Assembly (NCBI GenBank): GCA_963921825.1 | Contig: OY997596.1 | Span: 37,191,932-37,255,931 of the forward strand | Origin: Erodium maritimum | Taxonomy: Eukaryota > Streptophyta > Magnoliopsida > Geraniales > Geraniaceae | Direction of reading: 5' to 3' | Length of the DNA: 64,000 nt | Program-made: the position numbers and the translations under genes | In this document: piece by piece, positions 1 to 9,524 of the stretch | Position numbering within the stretch: the first letter of the stretch is position 1 | How the letters are laid out: each line of letters begins with the position of its first letter | The notes under the pieces: model-generated | Databases searched by the model: none | What the model was told of the DNA's origin: nothing | What the model saw: only the letters and a program-made list of their open reading frames with translations

Positions 1-376
1 TAACGAGATAAGTAATAAAAATTGAGACCCGGTACTTATTGAAGCCTTTACCATAGAAATGATAGTGGCCCTGGCTTTTGTCCGCCAATGGAGTCGGGTT
101 ATCATCAGGATGCATGCACTAAGTGTTGTCACCCTCAACAATCTACGACCATTCGGCTCTCCAGTATGTAGTATCATCTAGGACATCCAACTTTTACTCT
201 CTATAGTTGAGGATTCTAAACTCGAGTTTATGAAAAGATCAGCTAACAAAGCCGCTCACTAGCTAGCTAGGGAGGCTTATTCCAAGTCTATTTTTACGGG
301 GCCAGAAGGACACCTCATGTTCTCCTTACATTGTAGCATTACAATGGACAATTAATAAAGTCTTCCTTATATGCTA
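1..376 (+). mobile_element. LINE (L1-type non-LTR retrotransposon), 3' end
   Basis: The translation resembles the RNase H-like C-terminus of plant LINE ORF2, including a KRSANKAAH-type motif near 236-262 (a serine/asparagine-rich stretch followed by Ala-Ala-His). A short 3' UTR follows with an AATAAA-like signal and a tail ending in ATATGCTAAAAAAA at about 370-384. The element enters from outside the window, so its 5' part and length are unknown. The frame carries stops, so it is a dead copy. Its tail is similar to the tails of the non-autonomous retroposons elsewhere in the window. Confidence 0.65.
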
Positions 377-944
377 AAAAAATAATGATGAAGAGGGGGA
401 AATAGTCTTTCAACTAATATGGATATGTTAATTCATATGTAAAAGGATAAAATAGTCCTTTCATGTCATGTTGTTGGTTTTTATTAACAAAATTCTGTAA
501 CTAATACATAGGATATCGTATTTAACATTTTAAAACAATAAATAGCATACAGTTCGTGACTAAACTAAAATATAGGTTTGGTCCTATAAAGTAATGTAGG
601 GAAAACTTCACGAAAGAATTGTTATTTGACTTTCATTAAGACATCATAACTTACATCACTATTGAAGATAAGCGAAAACTGTTTTGAACCAACATATTCC
701 ATTCGAAACTTGACGGGCCGTTAATGGAGCATACGAAAAGACTTTTTTGCCTTTCAAACTACACTTAAAATTTCACACATCCTATCTGTAGACAATACTA
801 TTGTTTCAGATTATATTATAAGAATATTATAATATTTTTTACTTATAATATTATCTTCGACTTATAATTTATAAATTAATTTATGTAATAAGAATTTATT
901 ACAAAGTTGAAATAAAATCTTTGTTTTGTTATATATATATATAT
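377..944. other. AT-rich intergenic DNA
   Basis: No coding region or known repeat was recognised. The stretch is AT-rich and ends in a short TA microsatellite at about 932-948, directly before the foldback MITE. Confidence 0.6.
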
Positions 945-1435
945 ATATGGTAGCTATCCAGTAAAAACCACCCTTATTGTGCAAACTACGAACCAATCTA
1001 AGCCACAGGATGCGGTCAAAGTGACGTCAGCAGAGCGCGCGCGATGCTGACACGTGGCCGCTTCGCGCGCGCCTCTGCCTGCGCGTGAGTATGTTTATTA
1101 ACGAATCGCGAAATGCTGGGCATCCATATGGCTCACTCAAGCACGTCACGCGCACAGTGCTGAACATTTGCGTGCGCGGGTGCTGATAGTTTGGTATAAA
1201 TGCAAACTATCAGCACTGTGCGCGCAAACGATCAGCGCTGTGCGCGCGCGCGCTCGCATGTCAGCACCTGGTGAGTTCGTAGTTTGCACAATAAGGTGCG
1301 GATTTTTATATATTTATTGCCCACGTGTCAGCATCTGGTGCGCTCTGCTGACATCACTTTGGGGGGGTCATATGGCTCAGATTGGTTCGTAGTTTGCACA
1401 ATAAGGGGTGGTTTGTACCTAATACCAACTATATA
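945..1435. mobile_element. Foldback MITE with long terminal inverted repeats
   Basis: The two ends are inverted copies of one another over at least 90 bases. The left arm (about 968-1060) and right arm (about 1320-1418) share the core CACCCTTATTGTGCAAACTA, then similar sequence around a GACGTCAGCAGAGCGC block and a CTGACACGTGG block. The interior is GC-rich with CGCGCG runs and encodes nothing convincing. The exact outer ends and the target duplication are unclear because the flanks are AT-rich. The same terminal core recurs at the centre of the large palindrome at 25345-26300, so the two are related. Confidence 0.7.
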
Positions 1436-1549
1436 TTTATTTATTTAAAATCAAATGGAATTATTATTTTTTTATTTGTCTTTTTTCTTTTAACATTTTT
1501 TTAGTACTCATTTTTCAGTATAACAGAATAAAGAAAGTAAAAAAATATA

Positions 1550-2697
1550 CTTCTGATTGAAGAACCCGCTCTCTTGTGAGCTCTCGCATCCTTTAAGGTT
1601 TTCTCCTTCTCTTCTCCACTTTTCTCTTTATCCTTACCGTATCCACCATAGCCAAAATCCTCCTACATCTAGAGTTCGGAAGATAAAAGTGGTTATTTCC
1701 TTTAGAGGTTTTAATTTCTCTTCGCCTCCCATCTATTTTTCGTCTCCGCCACTCAATCTCAACCGCAACTCAGCCCTCATGCTGCCATCACCACCACCAC
1801 TTATGCCGGTCACACCTCACCACGCTGCTCGTCGCCCCTCCACGGCCAGGTAGCTGCAAGGGGGACTATGGCTCTATCGCTCAGGTGCAAGCCTCGACTA
1901 TGGATCTACCGTTAGATGACGCTGATCGTCCTTCCTGGGCATCGTCTGGGAGCATCTATTGAGGAAGCCCCTTGGCCGTGCCAATACTAGCAGGAACGCC
2001 TTCACCCTTCACCTCCGTGCCAGATCCCCACGACTCTCATCCAAAGTTTCCACCGTCCAAAGGATTTCTACCACCAGCCAAGACTCTACCTCCTCACATG
2101 CGACATAGGTGGAGGAAACCTCCGTCAAGGACGGAGTTCCCACCGTGGCTTTAGAGGCTCACGATCTGCCCTGCCCTCGACACGATTTGAAGGTAGAGAC
2201 TCTACTGTCACCGGTCCCTGGTTGCCTGGTTAAGTCTTGGATTTTTTTCCCCGCCGGGGCGGATGCAAGGTCTATTAATGAGGTTGGTCCCGATGGGACA
2301 ATAGTGAGGCACAGTGAGCTGCCTCGCGGGTCGCCATGAGACAATAAGGCACCTTGGGGTGTCTACGAGGAGCCACACCCTAGCCTTTGCGGGACATATA
2401 CATTCTGTTCCTTAATCTCATCCTTTCTCTAGCATACTGCTTGAACGACTATTACGACATAACAATATCGCTCAAGTCGAGACGGGGAAAGCTTTATGAG
2501 TCCACAACACCAAGGAAAACTCGAATATGGAACCACCCTAGCCTTTTCCTGGATATTACTGGGCATTTAGTTATGAGATCAGTGATTTGGCCGTCATCAA
2601 AACTTTATCTCATCTTGTTCGCTTATTTCCACTACCGTACGGTCTCTATGACCTTTTTATTTCTATATGAATAAAAATTTCATCCATATGCTAAAAA
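1550..2697 (+). mobile_element. Probable non-coding poly(A) retroposon
   Basis: A GC-richer block begins with a pyrimidine-rich leader (CTCTCTTGTGAGCTCTCGC at about 1568) and ends in a GAATAAAAATTTCATCC-type signal, then ATATGCTAAAAAAG. This 3' tail closely resembles the tail of the LINE at 1-376. Only short, unrelated open frames are present, with no reverse transcriptase. I read it as a LINE-dependent, non-autonomous retroposon similar in style to the one at 12867-13860. The 5' end is approximate and no clean target duplication was found. Confidence 0.4.
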
Positions 2698-3539
2698 AGT
2701 AATTTTATTTTTTATTTTTATTAAAAAATCATATTATATTTTTATTTACATTTGATATGCCAAGACTTAACTGTGATTTAATCTTCTTTCGACTATTAAA
2801 CAATCTTGGTGTGATAATGATTTTTGGATAGATAAATCAAAATGGAACACCAACAAAGTTCAAAAATCAATTGAATCAATGGAACAAATTGTCCCAACCC
2901 GAATCCTTAATTACACTCTCAATAGTAGCTCCAAATCCTAAATCATATTTATCATCGTCCCCATCTTCTCCACCATGTCTAGATCAACATTTCACATCAA
3001 CCTAGCTCACATGTATATCCTTACTAACAAAAGCATTCCTCACATTCCCAAGAACTCCACAAAAATGGACCTTAGATTACGCCTCATCTCCTCCACAAAA
3101 TCGAGTTGTTAGATGATAAGGATGCCGGTTACCAACTACAACATTGGAAAACACGAGCTTGCTGGTGTCTCAGAAGCTCGGGCCGAAGCATGGGGGTTTA
3201 GATTTTAGAAATTTATAAATATATTCCTTTTTTTAATTAATTTAAAGAGTATTTAATACATATATATATATTTTTGAAATAATAAATATATAATAAAATT
3301 TTGAAATTTTAAAAGAGTTTGTATCTATTTATAAATATTTTATTTTTTAAAAATTATCAAATTAAAGAATATTAATAAATAGTAGAAAAACAATTAATTA
3401 AAATATTAATAAAATCATACGATGAATAGTAGTGATTTCAAAAGGAAGCTTATAAGGATATTTTGACTATTTAAAAATGTTTAAATAAATATGTGAAGAA
3501 TGCATGATTTGTATCTAACGTTTTCGGCAAAATATGACA
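2698..3539. other. AT-rich intergenic DNA
   Basis: No gene or recognised element was seen. Short degenerate coding-like stretches occur around 3000-3200, but no frame is sustained. The segment ends at the target duplication of the Gypsy element. Confidence 0.6.
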
Positions 3540-3544
3540 TCATT
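3540..3544. repeat. Target-site duplication TCATT, left copy
   Basis: TCATT directly precedes the TGTAATAG start of the 5' LTR. An identical TCATT follows the TGACA end of the 3' LTR at 12817-12821. Confidence 0.9.
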
Positions 3545-5147
3545 TGTAATAGCCACTCCCGGTCAACGCCAGTTAAATATGCGAAAAACAGGATTGGAAA
3601 ATATCTTCTTGATTGGAAAATATCGTTCGGGGCCCGAAATGTCCGATTTTCGCGAATCCGATTGGAAAATATCTTCTTGATACTCTTCCAAAAAGGTGTG
3701 GGACCCACCTTGCCACTTGTCCAAAAAGTGGTGGTGTTAGGTTTTGGGGGGAAAATGAGAGGAGGACATGAGGGGGGGGGGGGGGGGGGGGGTTCGGCCA
3801 ACTAGCAAAAAAAAGGGAAAAAAATAGAAAAAAAGAAGAGAGGTGTTTAGAGAGAGAAGGAGAAGGAGAAGAAGAGAGAAAAGGGAGGAAGCTAGGGTTT
3901 GGAGGCACTATTCACGTCATCTAACCCTTGGATCGTCTCAAAGTTCGAAGAATCAAACTCTCCTCGTCTTCCTCTACGGTAATCACCAAACCGATCATCG
4001 TTTTGCTAAATCTCAAATGTTAGGGTTTGGTTAAAATGAGTAGTTTAGGGTTGTTTTTAGGTTTGGGGTTTATTGGAGAAGGTTTGGAGACGTTTGGAGG
4101 TGAAGGAGCACGTTTTCCGGTGACCGGGAGCTCGGGAGGAGCTCCGGCCACCATATAGGGTGGCCGGCCACCATGTGAGGTGGCTGGCCGGAGCTAGGGC
4201 CGGCCACCACCATGGTGGGGCGGGCCCCAAAGTGCCCTAGCCACCCACGGCCAAGCTTGGCCGGGTGGGGCCCACGTGCTCGGGTGAACGGGTTTTGTGT
4301 TCGGGTGGTTTAGAACGTTCCCCGGACCATTTATCCATAACCGAATCGAAATTTGGAATTAAAATGCGAAAGTTATAATTATAGGGTTTAGAAACTTTAA
4401 ACGTTAATGAATTGACTCGGAAGTCGAAAGTCGATTCTGTCAAGTACATTGGGACCCTTGAATTATTCTAAGACCGTAGAAACGAAAACGGGAATTTTTG
4501 GAGCCCTGGAAGGGCATTTACAAAACCCGGGCAGATTCGCCATGTCGGGCGAATTGGGCCTTTACGGGTCCTTTATCGACAATGTCGAGTAATTGGGAAG
4601 TTTGGGAGTGATCGACATTGTCGGGGTTAAGTTTGGGCATCAAGTTTAATGATTTTCAGTTTATTCCTGCGAGTTGTTAAGTGCCTTAAAATTGTGTTCT
4701 TTTAGTTAATGCCACGGACCGAGGCAAGGGAAAGCTGGGTGAGTGACTGAGATCACACCGGAGCTTGTTGGTTGGCTTTTGGAGAACACGCACGAGGTAG
4801 GGAAAAGTAGCCGGATCTCGGCCCTGACTAGGGAAAATTAACAGTAGAATTGCATGTGACACCGGGGTGTCGTGGGTTATTTGGGTTTATCGAATATTAG
4901 AAAGGCATGATACGGGAACGTAGCGATTAGTAGAAAAGCATGTGACACTTAGTAGTGTCGTAGGAGCAGAGAACTTAGCGTTATTAGAATTACTAGAGGC
5001 ATATGACCATGCCTGGAGGTTGATTGCGAACTTATCGAGATTAGGAGTACTGGAGGCATATGACCATGCCCGGAGGTTGATTTTGAACTGTTGATATTAG
5101 GACTGTTGGAGGCATTGGTTATGCCGGAGGTTGATTTTGTATTTTGT

Positions 5148-5570
5148 GTCTTGGGTGGCCATGAGAGCCCGTATTTTACTGTTGTGTCTTGGGTGGCCAT
5201 GAGTGCCCGTGGGGTTGTTGAACCCGTATCTTTACTGTTGGCGTGTCTTGGAAGGTCGTGAGTGCCTGTGGGGTTGTTGAGCCCGTGAGTTACTGTTGGT
5301 GTGTCTTGGGTGGCCGTGAGTGTCGTGGGGTTGTTGAACCCGTGAGTTACTGTTGGTGTGTCTTGGGTGGCCATGAGTGCCCGTGGGGTTGTTGAGCCCG
5401 TGAATTATGGTTGGTGTGTCTTGGGAGCCCGTGAGTGCCTGTGGGGCTGTTGAGTCCGAGTTTTACTGTTGGTGTGTCTTGGGTGGCCATGAGTGCCCGT
5501 GGGGTTGTTGAGCCCGTGAGTCACTATTGGTGTGTCTTGGGTGGCCATGAGTGCCTGTGAGTGTTGAACT
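5148..5570 (+). repeat. LTR minisatellite, period about 60 bp
   Basis: About seven units contain TGTCTTGGGTGGCCATGAG and GTGGGGTTGTTGAGCCCGTG. Units differ by scattered changes. Equivalent arrays occur in every other LTR of this family in the window (about 11385-11850, 48590-49030, 50660-51330 and 61225-61560), so the array is an ancestral part of the LTR. Confidence 0.85.
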
Positions 5571-5749
5571 TGTGTTGTTACTGGTTGTTGAACTTGCTTG
5601 TGATTGTGATTGTGGTTACTTGAGGTTGGGGGCCCGCTTCATGAAACGGGGGTCCACGAGCACACGCGTCTGCATGTTCAGACGGGGGTAGGGGGCCCGC
5701 CCGACAAGAAAGGGGTCATGGCCGCGCGTGTGTGGTTTGGGATTGTGAG

Positions 5750-5945
5750 CATTCTTTGGCTGGCCTGACCGAGTTAGAGTTTCGGGAGGTTGCGAGCGTT
5801 CTTTGGCTGGCCTGACCGAGTTAGAGTCTCGGGAGGTTGCGAGCGTTCTCTGGCTAGCCTGAGCGAGTTAGAGTCTCGGGAGGTTTTGAGCGTTCTTTGG
5901 CTGGCCTGATCGAGTTAGAGTCTCGGGAGGTTGCGAGCGTTCTTT
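5750..5945 (+). repeat. LTR minisatellite, period about 46 bp
   Basis: Four to five units carry TTGGCTGGCCTGACCGAGTT followed by AGAGTCTCGGGAGGTTGCGA. The equivalent array in the 3' LTR is at about 12045-12240. Confidence 0.85.
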
Positions 5946-6525
5946 GGCACTGAGCAGCTGGCAGGAATGCGATCTTTTGTGATCTTGTTTGGAGTGCGAT
6001 CCTTTGTGATCTTGGTTGGTGTTGTGTATTTATCTGTCATGTCTTTGGAGGAGGTCGTCAATGGTTGTGTCGGGTTTACATCACGAGTCCGAGTGTTGAG
6101 TCTGTTGAGGAAGGTAACTGGTGTGTGTCATTTGAGTACTTGGTTTGGGGATTTGCTTTCCCGGTGTTGGGTTGGTTTTGGGTGTTACCGGCATTGTCTG
6201 CTAAGTATGTCGTAGTCAGTCTGTTATCTGTGGTGGTGAGCGAACGCTCACCCCTAGCTGCTTTTCCTACAGGTACCGTTCGCAGGCTGGACTAGGTGAG
6301 CTTCTGAAGCTTGAAGAGCTAGGAGCGGGATTCTGGGTTTAATTTGAGTCTAGCGACGTATACCATGTTTTTGTCCACTTGTTGGGACTGATTTTGAGTT
6401 GTAAATATTATTTTGTTGAATAAATGGTGATTTAAAGTGATCTATGAAAATGGTTTCAAAATGTTTTATTTTTTTTAAATGTTCGCGTCCCGAGTTCGGT
6501 TTACTGAAATTGGGGGGTGACAGCT

Positions 6526-6537
6526 TGGTATCAGAGC
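6526..6537 (+). other. Primer-binding site, initiator tRNA-Met type
   Basis: TGGTATCAGAGC lies three bases after the 5' LTR end. This is the standard plant LTR-retrotransposon sequence complementary to the 3' end of initiator tRNA-Met. It sets the element's orientation as plus. Confidence 0.9.
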
Positions 6538-6794
6538 TCGAGGTTTCACATCTCGGACTGTACGTCAATTAGGTGGGGAGAGTCGAGTCGGTAAAGTCCC
6601 GTCGTACGTTGGGTACGCAGGTCGGGAACCGTGTGTAGACCCGTTGTGTTGGGAGTCCTGCTTGTGTTTGTGTGTTGTTGCGTGACGGTGTTGACATCAA
6701 ATGGGTACAATGTAGTTCGGGGACGCCTGGACCGGGTTGTAACTACCTGATGTTAAGAAATGGGGTTTTGTAATGAAAAGGAGAAAGTTTTTAA

Positions 6795-7065
6795 ATTGAT
6801 TGGCCCGGTGGGCGTGTTGTGGAGTTTTGGTTGGCCCTGTGGGCGTGCTTGTTTATGTTGGCCCGGTGGGCGTGTTGTGGAGTTTTGGTTGGCCCTGTGG
6901 GCGTGCTTGTTTATGTTGGCCGGTGGGCGTGTTGTGGAGCTTTGGTTGGCCCTGTGGGCGTGTGTGTAAGTTGGTTGGTCCGTTGGGCGTGTGTGTAAGT
7001 TGGTTGGCCCGGTGGGCTTTGTTCGACTTTGGTTGGCCCGGTGGGCGGGTGTCGTTGTTGTGGTT
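6795..7065 (+). repeat. Tandem array in the Gypsy internal region, about 58-bp units
   Basis: Units contain GGCCCGGTGGGCGTGTTGTG and TTGGTTGGCCCTGTGGGCG, and become degenerate toward 7060. Frames through the array give low-complexity peptides that I do not regard as a protein. Confidence 0.8.
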
Positions 7066-7299
7066 GTTACGGTTGTTTGGCCGGGTTGGCTTGTGATTGA
7101 GGTTGAGTGAGTTGTGTTTGGTCTTGAGTTGTTGTACGTGAGCTGTTAGGTTGGTGGTCGAATGTCTGCGACGCACTAATGAACGGGTCGCTATCATCAG
7201 GGAAAGATACGAATGCCCTAGGGTGGACATAGCGGGTGTACGTAGTGCGAAGTCATCACCGCTACGAGATCGGGGTCACTGGTTTGGCCCGGAAGGTGA

Positions 7300-7485
7300 A
7301 ATGGGCAGGACTGGGTGCTGGCCCGGTAAGGGGCCCGGCACGGCCTGGGTGCCGGCCCGGTAAGGGGCACGGCACGGCCTGGGTGCCGGCCCGGTAGGGG
7401 GCACGGCACGGCCTGGCTGCCGGCCCGGTGGTGGGCACGACACAGCTCGACTTGGTTGCCGGCCCGGAAGGTGGCACGGCCCAGG
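7300..7485 (+). repeat. GC-rich tandem array, about 34-bp units
   Basis: About five units resemble GCCGGCCCGGTAAGGGGCAC plus GGCACGGCCTGG. It sits in the leader or gag part of the element, just after the preceding array. Confidence 0.8.
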
Positions 7486-9511
7486 TCGTGTGTCGGCCTG
7501 GTCCAGTGAGCCGCTTTCAAATTTTTGTTGTCGTTGTTGCTTCGTTGTGCGTTTAGGGTTGTGGTTGTGTGACTCGGTTCACGTTCGTGCGGTTTGAGCG
7601 TTGGTTTTGCGTGGTTGTGTTCACGGTTGTGGGCCGTAGGCTCGGTGTTAAAAGATGAGGTCTTGGCTCGAGACTCATCGCTAACGTTCGATAGTAATAC
7701 AACGCCTCGGTGTGAGAGTCTCACCACGGAGAGAGGTTAGGGTTGGTGCGCTGCGGCGCCATACGAACTAGGTTTCCCTGTGTGAACGAGTGTTCGAGGT
7801 TTCCCTCACGTGAGTGGGTTATTTGAGGTTTCCTTATGTGATCGGCTTTTGGGGGTGTTGTTAGTGCGAGCAACAGTGATTCGCTGAATTGAGGACGTGT
7901 TTCACGTGTCGAGGTTTATCTTACATAAGCGAGTACTTGAGGTGCTGATGGCGTGAGCAGTGTGACGTTTGGCATTTCAGGTTTTGAGGTAGTGGTTTGC
8001 CCTGGTTAGATCTGTAAGTCTTTAGTGCGTTACTAGTATGCCATAATCGAACGGGTGTCCGTGGAGGTGAGCATAACGCTCATCCCCTTTACTACTTTTC
8101 CCGCAAGGGAAGAGTAGCGAGCACTGGTTTGGTTGCGGAAAGTTATAAGTAAATGCATAGAGGACCGGGTGAGGATTTGTGCTAGACTTTACCAAAGTAA
8201 CTAATGGAGTGGTTTTTCGGTCTCTGCTTTGAGCGTCTTTTCTGTTGGATACCGGGGCGTCACACTCGGTTGTGTCGTCGATTTGCTGAGAGGTTGGGGC
8301 TATGTTTAGAGCCGTTGAGTCCACCCATCCGTCTCGACACGCCAGTTGGTGGTGGTGTTGTGTTGACTAGAGTCTGTCGTGCCTGCGAAGTCAGGGAAGC
8401 GAACTGACACGGGAGGTTCGGGAGAAGGCCCAAGAGCCCTGATGCTGGATCGAGTCCTCACCCCGAGGATCGGGTACGTTCGGAGTCGGTAGGCATGACG
8501 ACGGTAGTGGAGCGAGGTCTTAGAGAGACTGCGAGGATCCGTGAAGTTCGGCAGCGACTGAGCTGGTGCGTGTGTCCGTGGGAAGGATACTTACGGAATG
8601 GCAACCTTTAACGTAATCTTGGGAATGGATCGGCTGGCGAAGTGCCGAGCCAATACCGACTGTTACTGGCGACGAGCTGCGAGAGTCGCAGCATTCGCGT
8701 TAGACAGCGCACGTGGGTAGCACTAAGAGGAGCGCGACATCAGGTGGCATGTCTAGTGGAGCGGGATGCGGAGAGCGGTCGCAGAGTCAGTATCGCGATG
8801 CCTCACTCGTCGGCAGGTGAGAGCCGAACAACAGCGTCCCGCTGGATTATTGCAGCCACTGCGGGTTGCACAGTGGAAATGGGGGCACGTCACGATGAGT
8901 TTTTCATGAGCGATTAGCCGAGTTCGCCTACAACAACAGCTTTCAGGCCAGTATCATGATGGCACCGTTCAGAGCGTTGTATGGTAGGCCGGGTCGATCG
9001 CCCGTGTGCTGGGCAGAAGTGAGGAATAAGAGGTTACTGGGTCTAGAACTGGACCGAGAGACAGCTGAGTCGGTCGTGCCAAAGCGTGAGCGGTTGAAGA
9101 CCGCGCAGAGTCAGCAGGAGCTATGCTGACTAACGACGGAGACCTCTCGAGTCTGCAGTCGGTGACCATTTATCCCTGGAGGTGAGTCCGAAGGGTGGAC
9201 TGGTGTGTTTCAACCGCGACGGAGGCGGGTTAGCCCCGCGGTGTATCGGGCCTGTCGAGGTCTTGAGTACGTCTTTGAGTGGGCGGATGTCGAGGTAACG
9301 GGTGATGTCCCGTGTAAGGAGAAACCGATGTGGGAAAGGGATCCACGAGAGCAGGTCCTGCTCGGAAAAGTTATCCGCTTAAAACTGGTGTTGTGCCGAC
9401 ACCACGAGGCCGAGTCGACTTGGGAACGCGAGGACGAGGTTCGCGCGAAGTACCCAGACCGGTTCGACTCCTGAAGTGCGTCGTTTTAAATTTCGCGGCC
9501 GAAATTCCTTT

Positions 9512-9523
9512 AAGGGGGGTAGA
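9512..9523 (+). other. Polypurine tract of the Gypsy element
   Basis: AAGGGGGGTAGA directly precedes the TGTAATAACC start of the 3' LTR, as expected for plus-strand priming. Confidence 0.75.
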
Positions 9524-9524
9524 T

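Larger units (their letters stand above)
3545..6522 (+). repeat. 5' LTR of the Gypsy element
   Basis: It begins TGTAATAGCC and ends GGGGGGTGACA, matching the 3' LTR at 9525-12816. It contains a G homopolymer (3772-3792), a purine-rich leader (about 3840-3895), two tandem arrays and a perfect 18-bp palindrome (6235-6252). Confidence 0.88.

Noticed and set aside
5148-5570. Regular repeats that might suggest a CRISPR-like array
   Set aside because: Units are contiguous and similar over their full length, with no unique spacers, and they lie inside a plant LTR. It is a minisatellite.
6760-7096. Trp/Gly/Val-rich open frames in the Gypsy interior
   Set aside because: They are translations of a tandem DNA repeat, open in several frames and on both strands.
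7218-7727. 169-codon minus-strand frame
   Set aside because: It is an antisense read of a GC-rich repeat array within the LTR element. Low complexity, with no domain.
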